DNA of 64,000 nt. It comes from Thiohalocapsa marina. GTDB taxonomy: Bacteria > Pseudomonadota > Gammaproteobacteria > Chromatiales > Chromatiaceae. The position numbers and the translations under genes were made by a program. Numbering within the stretch: the stretch's first letter is position 1; each line of letters opens with the position of its first letter. The notes under the pieces were generated by a model. It was not told the origin of the DNA and ran no database searches. It saw nothing but the letters and a program-made list of their open reading frames with translations. This document shows, one piece after another, positions 32,423-42,366 of this stretch. The stretch spans positions 124,001 through 188,000 of the forward strand of contig NZ_VWXX01000002.1 of NCBI RefSeq assembly GCF_008632335.1, written 5' to 3'.

Positions 32423-33982
32423 ATGGAGCTCATACTGACCGTGTCGAGCTACAATGGGCAGCCGCCAAACCGGCCAGCGAGCTTGCGTCTGTCGCAAGGA
32501 AACTGCGTCCTTGGCCGCCACCCCGATTGCGAGCTCGAGTTGCCCGATCCGGAGTGCGTCGTCTCCGGCCGTCATGCCCTGATCGAGCGTCAGGACACGG
32601 GCTATTCCATCACCGATATCAGCACCAACGGCACCGCCGTCAATGATGCCTCGGCGCCTATCCCGCCGCATCAGCCGGTGGCTCTGCACGACGGTGATTG
32701 CCTGATCATCGGGCCCTACGAGATCTCCGTCGCCATCGCGTCGCAGGATGAAGGGCTCCCGACCGCGCCCTTGGCACCCGCCCTGGGGCAGGGGCTCCCG
32801 GGGATGGCCGATGCTCGATCGACGGAAGACATCATGGACCTGCTGGGATCTGGTCCCGGTGGTGCCGGTGCCGGGCCAGCCAAAGCTGCTCGTCCAGCGT
32901 CGCAGACCGGGCAGGCCCCGAGGCTCGAAGCAGCACGCCCCAGCGTGGAAGACATCCATTTCGACCTCCCCGAGATGCCGCCCCGGACGGCCCCGGCGCA
33001 ACCTGACGAGCGTGAGGGCACCCCGGGAGACGACCCATTTGCAGTATTTCCGCCGGCAGAACAAGCCCCAAGGCCTACCACTGAGCCCGCTGCGCAGCCT
33101 TCAGCCGCAAAGGCAATGGGCGAGCCGCAGGGCCAGGTGCCCGAGGGCTACGACCTGCTCAGCGATGTCTTCATGCCGCCTGAAACCAGCGCGCTCGAAG
33201 CCGCGTCGAGGCCCGCGCCCGAGGCTGAACCGCCAGCCGCCCCCGAGACATCGCCTTTGATCCCAGATGCATCTGATCGGCATGGTGGTGCGGAGGCCTC
33301 CGGCAGGGAGACAGCGCCGGAGATGCCTCCCTCCCCGCGCGCGCCCGCCAGCGCTCCTGCGCAGGGTGCCGCCGCGCCGTCCGCCGAGCTCACCGCCTTC
33401 CTGAAGGGGCTCGGTGCACCAGAGGTATCGGAGATTCGCGACCCCGAGGCCATGCTGCGAACCGCGGGCCAACTGCTGCGCAGCATGACGGAAGGACTCA
33501 TGGCGGTCATGATGGCCCGCGCAAGCTTCAAGAGCGAGCTGCGCCTGGAGGTCACGACCATCCGCGCGCGCGAGAACAATCCGTTCCAGTTCAGCGTCGA
33601 TCCGGCCGATGCCCTCGAGCGCCTGCTCTGGCGCCCGAGCCATGGCTTTCTCGATCCAGCGACATCGGCACGCAAGTCGTTCGAAGACATTCAGGCGCAT
33701 CAGATGGCCATGATCGCGGGGCTGAGGGCGGCCCTGAAGGCCTTGCTCGCTCGCTTCGACCCTCAGCGGATCGAGCAGGGTCTCGACGACCAATCGCAGA
33801 TCGAAAAGCTGCTGCCCATCGCCCACAAGTCGAAGTGCTGGGACCAGTTCGTAGCCGCCTACGATCAGGTGGCCGAGGACGCCTCCGAGGATTTCATGCG
33901 GCTGTTTGGTGACGCGTTCAATCAGGCCTATGAAGAACAGGTCTCGCGTCTCGCCGAGGCAAAGCGCACGGATTCGGACTAA
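32423..33982 (+). CDS. tagH: T6SS FHA-domain protein TagH/Fha
   Basis: A 519-residue protein. The N-terminal FHA domain (about 1-105) has CVLGRHPDCELEL, VVSGRHALIE and ISTNGTAVND. A long acidic, Pro-rich linker (about 110-330) precedes the conserved C-terminal TagH domain (about 345-515; EAMLRTAGQLLRSMTEGLMA, ENNPFQFSVDPADALERLLW, DQFVAAYDQV). It is the cytosolic phosphothreonine reader and substrate of PpkA that promotes T6SS assembly. The start at MELILTVSSYN is preferred; ATG 32411 is four codons upstream. Confidence 0.93.
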   Translation: MELILTVSSYNGQPPNRPASLRLSQGNCVLGRHPDCELELPDPECVVSGRHALIERQDTGYSITDISTNGTAVNDASAPIPPHQPVALHDGDCLIIGPYEISVAIASQDEGLPTAPLAPALGQGLPGMADARSTEDIMDLLGSGPGGAGAGPAKAARPASQTGQAPRLEAARPSVEDIHFDLPEMPPRTAPAQPDEREGTPGDDPFAVFPPAEQAPRPTTEPAAQPSAAKAMGEPQGQVPEGYDLLSDVFMPPETSALEAASRPAPEAEPPAAPETSPLIPDASDRHGGAEASGRETAPEMPPSPRAPASAPAQGAAAPSAELTAFLKGLGAPEVSEIRDPEAMLRTAGQLLRSMTEGLMAVMMARASFKSELRLEVTTIRARENNPFQFSVDPADALERLLWRPSHGFLDPATSARKSFEDIQAHQMAMIAGLRAALKALLARFDPQRIEQGLDDQSQIEKLLPIAHKSKCWDQFVAAYDQVAEDASEDFMRLFGDAFNQAYEEQVSRLAEAKRTDSD

Positions 33983-34032
33983 GCTCCTAGGAGGCCGCTA
34001 AGAGATCCATACAGAACATCGGAGCACCAGGC

Positions 34033-34518
34033 ATGCCAAACCCGCAGTTGCGCCGTTCATCGAATGTCCTCCTGATCTTGGCAATAGCACTGTTGCTCCT
34101 GCAGGCCTGCGGGAGTCCCCCGCCTCCCCCGCCAGAGACCACTGTCGAGATCTCGCTGGCTGCTCGCAAGGACGCCAATGCCTCTCCCGGTCAGCCCGGG
34201 CGGCCGATCGTCGTTCGTCTGTATGAATTGAAGGCCTCAGGCAGCTTCTCGACGGCCGATTTCTTCAGCCTGTACGAGCATGCCGGCACAGTCCTTGGCG
34301 CCGACCTGCTCGGCAGCGAGGAGATCAATCTGTTGCCCGGCCAGGGCTATCGCATAGAAAAGACGGTGACGCAGGAGACGGCCTATCTGGGTGTCGTTGC
34401 CGCCTATCGTGACATCGATCGGACGCAGTGGCGCGACCTCGCCCCGATCAAGGCGAAGCAAGTCAATCGGGTCTCCGTGATCATCGAAGCCGACGCGATC
34501 CGCCTATCAGCACAATAG
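34033..34518 (+). CDS. tssJ: T6SS outer-membrane lipoprotein TssJ
   Basis: A 161-residue lipoprotein with lipobox LLQAC (Cys26), a short proline run, and the TssJ beta-sandwich pattern: PGRPIVVRLYELKASGSF, FFSLYEHAGTVLGADLL, and GVVAAYRDIDRTQWRDL. TssJ anchors the TssJLM membrane complex to the outer membrane by binding the TssM periplasmic tail. It lies 50 bases after tagH and 12 before tssK. Confidence 0.94.
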   Translation: MPNPQLRRSSNVLLILAIALLLLQACGSPPPPPPETTVEISLAARKDANASPGQPGRPIVVRLYELKASGSFSTADFFSLYEHAGTVLGADLLGSEEINLLPGQGYRIEKTVTQETAYLGVVAAYRDIDRTQWRDLAPIKAKQVNRVSVIIEADAIRLSAQ

Positions 34519-34530
34519 GACACGACGACC

Positions 34531-35865
34531 ATGGCCTGTACGAATCGCGTGCTCTGGTCGGAAGGGCTGTTTCTAAGGCCCCATCACTTCCAGCAGCAGG
34601 ACAGGTATCTCGAGCACCTGATCGCCGCATCCCGGCGCCTGGGCATGCCGCACCCCTGGGGTTTGCGTCGTCTGCGTCTCGACCAGGACCTATTGGCACT
34701 GGGTAAGCTCAGCCTGACCGAAGTGATTGGCCTCTTGCCCGACGATACCCCCATCGATGCCCCCGCCTCGGATCCCCTGCCGGCCCCCATACAAGTGGGC
34801 GAGGACAGCGCCGGGCAGATCTTGTATTTGGCGCTGCCGCTGCAGCGTCCCGGTGCCAGGGAGAGCGGCGGACCGGAAGACGCGCAGACGATGCTGCGCT
34901 ATCGCGCCGGCGAGGAAACCGTGCGCGACAACACCACAGCCGCACAAACCGAAGAGTTGCTCGAGGTCGGGCAGCTCGATCTGCGCCTGTTGCTGGGGCG
35001 TGACAACCGTGACGGGTATGCCTGCTGCGGCATCGCGCGCATCCTCGAGAGACGGTCCGACGGGCAGGTGCTGCTCGACCAGAACTACATCCCGCCCTGT
35101 GTCGAAATCACCGCCAGCACGCGACTGCGCGCCTTTCTGGAGGAACTCCAGGGGCTGTGCCGCCGGCGGGCGGATACGCTCGCCGCGCGGGTGCGCGCCG
35201 GTGCGAGCGGTGGGGTATCCGAATGGGCCAACTTCCTGCTGCTGCAGCTCATCAACCGCCAGGAACCTCTGGTTGCGCACCTGGCCGGCATGGACGGACA
35301 TCACCCCGAGACGCTGTACCGCGAACTGCTGCAATTCGCGGGCGAGCTCTCCACCTTTACCACTGACGACAAGCGTCCGCCCGTCTTCCCCGTCTACGAC
35401 CATGAGGATCTCGCCGCGACCTTCGGCCCGGTCTTCGAGGCGCTCAGGCAATTCCTGAGCCGCGAAGGGGTCGAGCGCGCGATCGCGATCCCGATCCAGG
35501 AGCGCAAGTTCGGCTTCAGGGTGGCGCTGGTCGCGGACAAGTCGCTGCTGGACAATGCCAGATTCGTGCTCGCGGCCAAGGCCGGTGTGGATCCGGAGAA
35601 GGTCCGCGGGCGCTTCCCCGCACAGGCCAAGATTGGCCCCATCGACAAGATCCAGGAGCTGGTCAAGCTGGCCCTGCCAGGGATCGGGCTCTACCCGATG
35701 CCGATGGCACCGATGGAACTGCCCTACCATGCCGGCTTCAACTATTTCGAGCTCGACCGTACCAGCGACTTCTGGCGCCAGCTGGCGCCCTCCGGCGGCT
35801 TCGGGCTGCATGTGGGCGGCGAGTTCCCCGATCTGGAGCTGGAACTCTGGGCGATTCGCGAGTGA
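34531..35865 (+). CDS. tssK: T6SS baseplate protein TssK
   Basis: A 444-residue protein of normal family length. The N-terminus carries the diagnostic VLWSEGLFLRPHHFQQQDRY; the end has the LELELWAIRE motif. TssK trimers link the baseplate to the cytosolic parts of TssL and TssM. Four codon-tight genes (tssJ-K-L-M) follow each other with 3-27 base gaps. Confidence 0.96.
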   Translation: MACTNRVLWSEGLFLRPHHFQQQDRYLEHLIAASRRLGMPHPWGLRRLRLDQDLLALGKLSLTEVIGLLPDDTPIDAPASDPLPAPIQVGEDSAGQILYLALPLQRPGARESGGPEDAQTMLRYRAGEETVRDNTTAAQTEELLEVGQLDLRLLLGRDNRDGYACCGIARILERRSDGQVLLDQNYIPPCVEITASTRLRAFLEELQGLCRRRADTLAARVRAGASGGVSEWANFLLLQLINRQEPLVAHLAGMDGHHPETLYRELLQFAGELSTFTTDDKRPPVFPVYDHEDLAATFGPVFEALRQFLSREGVERAIAIPIQERKFGFRVALVADKSLLDNARFVLAAKAGVDPEKVRGRFPAQAKIGPIDKIQELVKLALPGIGLYPMPMAPMELPYHAGFNYFELDRTSDFWRQLAPSGGFGLHVGGEFPDLELELWAIRE

Positions 35866-35868
35866 TCC

Positions 35869-37245
35869 ATGAGCCACGACGATCCCTTCTTCTCCGCAGA
35901 CGACGGCGGCCCGACGGTCATACGGCCGGTGCCGGGAGGGCGACGTGCCGGGGCTGTCACCCCAGCAGCCCCACCTCCGTCGCCGCCGCTTGGTGTACGA
36001 TGGCGTGCCGATCTTGCTGTGTCAGCAGACCAGAATCCGTTGGTCGCCTGTGCATCCGGACTGCTAACGGTTGCGGCACAACTGCGCGGTACGCCCTCGC
36101 ACCCCGATCCTGCCGCGCTGCTGGAGCGCCTTGTGCAGCAGGTGCGGGAGTTCGAGACCTGCGCCCGCGCCCGCGGCCTTGCCGACCCGGTCGTGCTGCC
36201 CGCCCGCTACGTCCTTTGCGCCCTCCTGGACGAATCTGTGCTGGACACCCCCTGGGGCAGCGAAAGCGCCTGGGGGGCTCATGGACTGCTGATCAGCTTT
36301 CACAACGAGACCTGGGGCGGCGAGAAGTTCTTCGAGGCACTGGATCGGCTGCTGGCCTTTCCCAGTGGCAACCTCCAGCTGCTCGAGCTGCTCTATCTCT
36401 GTCTGGCGATGGGCTTCGAGGGACGTTATCGGGTGCGCGACGGAGGACGTGCCGAGCTCCAGCAGGTGCGCGAACGTCTCTATCTGGCCATCCGCAATCA
36501 GCGCGGCGAGCCGGAGCCCGAGCTCTCACCGCACTGGCGCGGCGAAAGCCGACGGCGTGATCCGCTGATTCACCAGTTGCCATTGTGGGTCTTCGCGGCC
36601 ATCTCCGGCATCGCATTGCTCGGCCTTTTCAGCACCTTCACCTTTGCCTTGCACCGCGCCTCGGACCCGGTATTTGCCGGGTTGGCGCAGGTCGGCAGAA
36701 ACATCCCCGTCGACTTCGAGCGCCCGGCGCTCGAGGTGCCCACCGTCGCGGCGGTTTCGCAGCCGGCACCGCCCAAGCCCATACCCGAACCCAAGCCGAA
36801 GCCGAAGCTCACGCTGCGCATCCTGCTGGCCCAGGAGATCGCCGCCAATCAGCTCGAGGTGGTCGACACCCCCCTGGGGCAGACGGTGATCCTGCATGGA
36901 GACGGCTTGTTCGCGTCAGGTCAGGTCAAGGTCAAGCCCGAATATCGATTGCACCTGCAGCGAATCGGCGAAGCCCTGATGCAGCTGCCCGGCCCGGTAC
37001 TGGTGACCGGGCATACCGACAGCGTGCCCATCAGGACATTGCGTTTTCCGTCGAATCAGGTGCTGTCACAGGCGCGCGCGGAGAGCGTGCGCAATCTCCT
37101 GGCGACGGTCATGGGTGGCGATGACCGTCTGAGCGCCCAGGGCCGATCAGACACTGAGCTGCGGGTACCGGCTGATCCGACGAACGCCCGTAACCGTCGG
37201 GTCGAGATCACGCTGATGCCACCCCGCGGCACCGATGCCGGCTGA
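35869..37245 (+). CDS. tssL: T6SS inner-membrane protein TssL with C-terminal OmpA domain
   Basis: A 458-residue extended TssL. It has a DotU/IcmH cytosolic domain (about 40-225; RYVLCALLDESVLDTPWGSE, HNETWGGEKFFEAL, GFEGRYRVRDGGRAEL), a single membrane helix near 240-262 (LPLWVFAAISGIALLGLFST), a Pro/Lys linker and an OmpA peptidoglycan-binding domain (about 335-455; VLVTGHTDSVPI, NARNRRVEITL). The OmpA part anchors the membrane complex to the cell wall and occurs in the H1-type system. Confidence 0.95.
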   Translation: MSHDDPFFSADDGGPTVIRPVPGGRRAGAVTPAAPPPSPPLGVRWRADLAVSADQNPLVACASGLLTVAAQLRGTPSHPDPAALLERLVQQVREFETCARARGLADPVVLPARYVLCALLDESVLDTPWGSESAWGAHGLLISFHNETWGGEKFFEALDRLLAFPSGNLQLLELLYLCLAMGFEGRYRVRDGGRAELQQVRERLYLAIRNQRGEPEPELSPHWRGESRRRDPLIHQLPLWVFAAISGIALLGLFSTFTFALHRASDPVFAGLAQVGRNIPVDFERPALEVPTVAAVSQPAPPKPIPEPKPKPKLTLRILLAQEIAANQLEVVDTPLGQTVILHGDGLFASGQVKVKPEYRLHLQRIGEALMQLPGPVLVTGHTDSVPIRTLRFPSNQVLSQARAESVRNLLATVMGGDDRLSAQGRSDTELRVPADPTNARNRRVEITLMPPRGTDAG

Positions 37246-37272
37246 GATGCGCTAGCCGCAGAAGAAAAAGCC

Positions 37273-40200
37273 ATGAAGACGCTGTTCGCATTCGTCGGAA
37301 AGCGCTGGTTTCTGAGTCTGCTTGGAACCCTTGCCCTGGCCGTGCTGGTCTGGCTCGCGGGCGATTTGATCGGCATCGGCGGGCGCGTACCGCTGGCATC
37401 GCCGTCCGCCCGACTGGCGGTCATGGCCGCCCTGTTCGGCACCTGGGGGCTCTGGCAGATCGGGTCGGCGGTGCGGGCGCGTCTGCGCAACCGCCGCCTC
37501 GTCGATCAGCTGGCGGCCTCAAGGACGGAGGACGTCGATCCGGCACAGGCCGCATCCGCTGAAGAGCTGCAGTTGCTCGAGGAGCGTTTTCGCGATGCCC
37601 TGGGTCTGCTGAGGCGTTCCGAGACGCGCCATCGGCTCGGAGGTCGCTGGCTCTATCAACTGCCCTGGTATCTCATCATCGGGCCGCCTGGATGCGGCAA
37701 GACCACGGCACTGCTCAACGCGGGCCTGCGCTTTCCGCTGGTCGATCGGGTGGGCAAGGACCCCATTCAGGGTGTTGGCGGCACGCGCAATTGCGACTGG
37801 TGGTTTGCTGAAGACGCCGTGCTGCTCGACACCGCCGGCCGCTACACCACCCAAGACAGCTACCAGCAAGTGGACAGCAACGCCTGGCTAGGCTTTCTGG
37901 GCATGCTCAAGAAGCACCGGCCGCGGCGACCGATCAACGGTGTCCTCGTCGCCGTCAGCCTGGCCGATCTGCTGCAGCAGTCGCCCACCGAGCGAGCGGC
38001 CCATGCACAAGCGATCAGACAACGCCTGCAGGAGCTCTACACCAGGTTCAAGATCCGCTTCCCGGTCTACGTCCTGTTCATGAAGGCGGACTTGGTCGCG
38101 GGGTTCATGGAATACTTCGCCGATCTGGGCAAGGAGCAGCGCGAGCAGGTCTGGGGCACCACACTGCGACTGGATGATGAGGGTGTCGGCATGGCCCCGG
38201 TCGAAGGGCTGCGCGACGCGCTCGACGCCTTGCTCGTGCGGCTGTCTCAGCGGCGCCTCGCCCGTTTGCAGGCGGAGCGCGACGCGCATAAGCGCAGCCT
38301 CATCTTTGCCTTTCCGGAGCAGTTTGCCGCGCTCACGGAGCCGGTCGACGATTTCGTCCGCGCGGTCTTCACGCCCAGCCGCTACGAGGTCCGCCCCCTG
38401 CTGCGCGGGGTCTACTTCACCAGCGGCACCCAGACCGGCACGCCCATCGATCGCGTGCTGGCAGGCATCGCCGCCAGCTTCGGCCTGTCGCGGCAGGGCC
38501 CGCAGCCCTTCGATGGCACCGGCCGCGGCTACTTCCTGGCGCGACTGTTCCGCGACCTGGTCTTCCCTGAGGCCGGCCTTGCGGGGCTCAATCCGCGTCT
38601 CGAGCGCCGCCGCCGCTGGCTGCGCAACGGAGCCTACGCAAGCGCCATTGGCCTGACGCTGCTCGCGGCCGCTGCCTGGACCACCAGTTATAGCCGCAAC
38701 AAGGCCTATACGCAGACCGTCGACCAGGCCTTGCTGGAGATCGACGCCCAGATCGACGCCTTGGGCCCGGTCGAGCGGGATCCCATTGCGCTCTTGCCAC
38801 TGCTCGATGCCGCACGCACGATCCCCGGCGGCTATGCCGACCGTGATCGCGGAGCGCCCCTGCTGTCCCGCCTCGGCCTCTATCAAGGGGAAAAGCTCGG
38901 CCCCGAGGCCGAGCGCGCCTATCAGCGGATCTTACGCAAGACCTTGCTGCCATCGGTCATGCTGCGACTGGAGGACCAGATTCGCGAGGCCGGCGGTGAT
39001 CCGGACTTTCTCTACGATGCACTGCGCATCTATCTGATGCTGGACACTCCCGCCCATTATGACGCCGAGAGCATTCAATACTGGGTTGGGCGTGATTGGG
39101 AGCGGAATCTGCCGCGTGCCAATCCAGCGCAGCAGCGCGAATCGCTGAAGGATCACCTGCAGGCCCTTCTGGAGCAGCGCCCGGCGCCACTGCCATTGGC
39201 GCTCGACGCGAACCTGATCGCCCGTTCCCGCGAGATCATCAACCGCGTCCCGCTCGCCGAGCGCATCTACGAGCGGCTCCAGCGCGATGGCCTGGGCCTC
39301 GGATTCCCGGACTTCACCGTGAGCGAGGCCGCGGGCGATTACGCCAAGCTGGTGTTCCAGCGACGCAGCGGACGCTCGCTCAATGACGGCATCCCGGCCC
39401 TCTATACCTACGAGGGCTACCATCAGGGCTTTGCCCGGCAAGCCCTGCGGCTCGTCGGCATGACCGCCGAAGAGGCCTGGATCCTCGGCTCCAGCCAAGC
39501 GCTCACGCCGGGCTCGGAACCGTTCAGCCGTTTGCTGGAGGATGTACGCTCCCTCTACCTGCGCGATTATGTCGCCGCCTGGAACGATCTGCTGCAGGAC
39601 ATCGACCTCGTCCCCCCGCGCGACCTGCATCATGCCGCCGAGATCGCGAGGGTGCTTGCGGACAAGGACCAGTCGCCGCTGCGCAGACTGCTCACTGCCG
39701 TCGCGACCCAGACGAGGCTGGACCGCAGCGCAGAGGGCGATCAGGACGAAACACCGGGACCCGGATCCGCGTCGGGATTCTTGCAGCGGGTGGATCGCTA
39801 CTTTGGTGGCGAATCCCAGATCGCCGAGATCGCGACCGAAGAGGCCCCTGAGGCCTATGTCACGCGCCGCTTCCGCTGGCTGTACGACCTCATGATTGCG
39901 CCTGAGGGCCAAGCGCCGCCCTTCGACAAGGCACTCGAGGCGCTGGATCAGATGAATCTGTACCTGAAGTCGGTCGGCACTGCCGCAAGCGCCGGGCGTG
40001 GTGTGCTCGCGGCTGGCGAGAGCGCCGAGATCGCAGGGGTCAGGCAGGTGGCCGGCGAGCTGCCCGATCCGGTCTCGCGCCTCCTGACCACTCTGGCGCA
40101 GGACAGCGCCGATATCGTCTCCGGTGGCATGCGTGCGCAGCTGAACCGTCTCTGGACCGCCGAGGTCTTGCCGTTCTGTCGCGAGGCCATCCACGACCGC

Positions 40201-40827
40201 TATCCGTTCGACCGCGACAGTCCGCGGGAGACGACGCTGCACGACTTTGGCCGCATGTTCGGCCCAGGGGGGCTGCTGGACGCCTTCTTCAAGGAGAATC
40301 TCGGCCCGCTGGCGGACACCTCGGGGCCCCAGTGGCGCTGGATCGGTTCCGGCATCGGCATCCCCGAGGAGGTCCTGGCCCAGTTCCAGCGCGCGGCCGT
40401 CATCCGCGAGGCCTTCTTCCTCAGCGGCGGCAAGCTGCCGAGCATCCAGTTCGATCTCACCCCACGCGCGCTCGATGCGGAGATAAAGCAGTTCATCCTC
40501 GACCTTGGTGGCCAGATCGTCGATTACCGGCAAGGACCCATGGTCACTTACCCGCTGCAATGGCCGTCACCGACGGCGCCAGGGCGCGTGCGCATGGTCT
40601 TCGTCGATACCCTGGGCGCACGCCCAACCCTCACATTCTCTGGCCCCTGGGCCTGGTTCCGCCTGCTGGATACCGCCAGCATCCGGGCCACCAGCCAGCA
40701 GGAGCTCTTCCGGGTCGGCTTTCAGCTTGCCGGGCACAACGCCAATTTCGACCTGCGTGCGGTCAGCGTGCGCAACCCGTTCAATCTGAATGCGCTGAGG
40801 GGGTTCCGATGCCCGGACAGGCTGTAA
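37273..40827 (+). CDS. tssM: T6SS membrane protein TssM (IcmF)
   Basis: An 1184-residue inner-membrane protein. Two N-terminal helices (about 12-36 and 46-64) are followed by a cytosolic NTPase domain with Walker A GPPGCGKT at 137-144 and VLLDTAGRYTTQ; a third helix lies near 450-470. A large periplasmic region follows with IcmF-related and DUF1215 parts (PFSRLLEDVRSLYLRDYVAA, FMFGPGGLLDAFF-like block) and a C-terminal beta region that docks on TssJ (WPSPTAPGRVRMVFVD, GPWAWFRLLDTA). It overlaps tagF by 19 bases. Confidence 0.96.
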   Translation: MKTLFAFVGKRWFLSLLGTLALAVLVWLAGDLIGIGGRVPLASPSARLAVMAALFGTWGLWQIGSAVRARLRNRRLVDQLAASRTEDVDPAQAASAEELQLLEERFRDALGLLRRSETRHRLGGRWLYQLPWYLIIGPPGCGKTTALLNAGLRFPLVDRVGKDPIQGVGGTRNCDWWFAEDAVLLDTAGRYTTQDSYQQVDSNAWLGFLGMLKKHRPRRPINGVLVAVSLADLLQQSPTERAAHAQAIRQRLQELYTRFKIRFPVYVLFMKADLVAGFMEYFADLGKEQREQVWGTTLRLDDEGVGMAPVEGLRDALDALLVRLSQRRLARLQAERDAHKRSLIFAFPEQFAALTEPVDDFVRAVFTPSRYEVRPLLRGVYFTSGTQTGTPIDRVLAGIAASFGLSRQGPQPFDGTGRGYFLARLFRDLVFPEAGLAGLNPRLERRRRWLRNGAYASAIGLTLLAAAAWTTSYSRNKAYTQTVDQALLEIDAQIDALGPVERDPIALLPLLDAARTIPGGYADRDRGAPLLSRLGLYQGEKLGPEAERAYQRILRKTLLPSVMLRLEDQIREAGGDPDFLYDALRIYLMLDTPAHYDAESIQYWVGRDWERNLPRANPAQQRESLKDHLQALLEQRPAPLPLALDANLIARSREIINRVPLAERIYERLQRDGLGLGFPDFTVSEAAGDYAKLVFQRRSGRSLNDGIPALYTYEGYHQGFARQALRLVGMTAEEAWILGSSQALTPGSEPFSRLLEDVRSLYLRDYVAAWNDLLQDIDLVPPRDLHHAAEIARVLADKDQSPLRRLLTAVATQTRLDRSAEGDQDETPGPGSASGFLQRVDRYFGGESQIAEIATEEAPEAYVTRRFRWLYDLMIAPEGQAPPFDKALEALDQMNLYLKSVGTAASAGRGVLAAGESAEIAGVRQVAGELPDPVSRLLTTLAQDSADIVSGGMRAQLNRLWTAEVLPFCREAIHDRYPFDRDSPRETTLHDFGRMFGPGGLLDAFFKENLGPLADTSGPQWRWIGSGIGIPEEVLAQFQRAAVIREAFFLSGGKLPSIQFDLTPRALDAEIKQFILDLGGQIVDYRQGPMVTYPLQWPSPTAPGRVRMVFVDTLGARPTLTFSGPWAWFRLLDTASIRATSQQELFRVGFQLAGHNANFDLRAVSVRNPFNLNALRGFRCPDRL

Positions 40828-41582
40828 CGGCCGAGCAGATCGCCGCGGGGCTCTTCGGCAAGCTGCCGGGACAGGGCGACTTCATCACGCGTCGCCTGCC
40901 TCAAGCCTTCCTGCGCGTCTGGGATCCCTGGCTACAGTCCTGCCTGAACCAGAGCCGCGAGGCACTCGGCGACGCTTGGCTCGACGCCTACCTGACCAGC
41001 CCCATCTGGCGCTTCGTGCTCACCGCCGGCATCGCCGGGCAGACCCCTTGGTGCGGATTGCTCATGCCCAGTGTCGATCGGGTCGGCCGTTATTTCCCGC
41101 TGACCGTCGCCTGCGCTCTGCCTCAGGGCACAAACCCCTTTCTCGCACTCTCGTCCGGCCATGAGTGGCTCGACAGTGCTCAGTCGCTGATGCTCGACGC
41201 CCTTGAAGGCGCTTTGAGCCTGGAGGAACTCGATACCGGCCTGATGCAGCTAAGTTCGCTGCCCGGGACACCGGCGCCATCGACGCAGACCGTCTCCCCC
41301 GCCCCCCTCGAGCCGAGGGGCTGGAGGCTGGGCCTGAGCGAGTCGCGATACATGCCTCATGCGACGTTCGCCTTCCTGCATCTCGCGCTGCAAGAGCTGT
41401 TCCTGAGCTACAGCCTCTGGTGGTCTGCTGGCTCAGAGCGTGTAGCACCCTCGCTGCTGCTCTGCCAGGGGCTGCCGGTCGAGCAGGCCTTTCCTGCGCT
41501 CTATACCGGTGATTGGGGCGCCGGCCAATGGTGGAACCTTGGCGACCCAATCACTGACGCCGGACTTGGCGAGCCTGCATAG
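40809..41582 (+). CDS. tagF: T6SS-associated protein TagF
   Basis: A 257-residue TagF/ImpM (DUF2094) protein: GLFGKLPGQGDFITRRLPQA at the N-terminus, WRFVLTAGIAGQTPWCGLLM and RVGRYFPLTVACAL. In Pseudomonas, TagF represses the H1 system post-translationally and is relieved by the phosphorylation switch. The start overlaps the end of tssM, and pppA follows after 17 bases. In some bacteria TagF and PppA are fused; here they are separate. Confidence 0.92.
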   Translation: MPGQAVTAEQIAAGLFGKLPGQGDFITRRLPQAFLRVWDPWLQSCLNQSREALGDAWLDAYLTSPIWRFVLTAGIAGQTPWCGLLMPSVDRVGRYFPLTVACALPQGTNPFLALSSGHEWLDSAQSLMLDALEGALSLEELDTGLMQLSSLPGTPAPSTQTVSPAPLEPRGWRLGLSESRYMPHATFAFLHLALQELFLSYSLWWSAGSERVAPSLLLCQGLPVEQAFPALYTGDWGAGQWWNLGDPITDAGLGEPA

Positions 41583-41599
41583 GAACAGGGGAGCAATCA

Positions 41600-42319
41600 A
41601 TGATGCGCTGGAAATCGGCGGCAGCAACACACCCAGGCTGCGTGCGGAGCGTCAACCAGGATGCCTTCCTCGACCGCCCGGATCTCGGACTCTGGGCAGT
41701 CGCCGACGGCATGGGTGGACATGCGGCCGGAGAGCGGGCCAGCGCACTCGTTGTCGAGACCCTGGCAAGGCTGCCGTCACCGAGGTTCCTCGGTCGGTCG
41801 ACGGAACAGCTGGAAAGTCTCATTCAAGAGGCCAATCGCCAACTCATCGCAGAAGCGGCCGCCAAGGGTGATGAGATCATCGGCACCACCCTGGTGGCAC
41901 TGCTCGCCTTGGGCGGTGCCTGCGCGCTGCTCTGGGTTGGTGACAGTCGCATCTATCGGCTGCGCGAAGGCCGCCTCACGCAACTCACCACAGACCACAC
42001 CGAGGTCCAGCAGTGGGTTGCGCAGGGCATGCTGTCGCCCGACGAAGCCGACGCGCACCCCCACGCCAATGTCCTCTCGCGCGCCATCGGTGCAGAGGAC
42101 GAGCTGCAAATCGACACCGCCATCGACTCCCTGCACCCTGGCGACCGTTATCTGCTCTGCAGCGATGGCTTGAGCAAAGAGTTGAGCCGCGAACGCATTG
42201 GAGCACTGCTCGCCTCCGGGGCGCCAACCGAGACGGTTCAGCAACTGATCGAGACGACATGTGAGGCCGGGGCGCGGGATAACGTCACAGCGCTCGTTAT
42301 CGAGTTTTCGGTGGTTTAG
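41600..42319 (+). CDS. pppA: PP2C-family protein phosphatase PppA
   Basis: A 239-residue PPM phosphatase with the metal-binding motifs in order: RSVNQDAFLDRP, VADGMGGHAAGE, GTTLVAL, LWVGDSRIYRLR, LLCSDGLSKEL and ARDNVTALVIEF. It removes the phosphate that PpkA adds to the FHA protein, switching assembly off. Its location between tagF and vgrG completes the phospho-switch within one operon. Confidence 0.95.
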   Translation: MMRWKSAAATHPGCVRSVNQDAFLDRPDLGLWAVADGMGGHAAGERASALVVETLARLPSPRFLGRSTEQLESLIQEANRQLIAEAAAKGDEIIGTTLVALLALGGACALLWVGDSRIYRLREGRLTQLTTDHTEVQQWVAQGMLSPDEADAHPHANVLSRAIGAEDELQIDTAIDSLHPGDRYLLCSDGLSKELSRERIGALLASGAPTETVQQLIETTCEAGARDNVTALVIEFSVV

Positions 42320-42323
42320 GCAG

Positions 42324-42342
42324 ACCTGACCTATACTCAGGT
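42324..42342 (+). promoter_or_regulatory. Inverted repeat around a TATACT box before vgrG
   Basis: ACCTGA and TCAGGT form a perfect 6-bp inverted repeat; the TATACT at 42332-42337 runs into its right arm. This lies 25-43 bases before the vgrG ATG. It could be an operator over a -10 box or a weak hairpin; no -35 is evident. Confidence 0.3.
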
Positions 42343-42366
42343 GCAAGGCATCGGGAGGATGAGCGC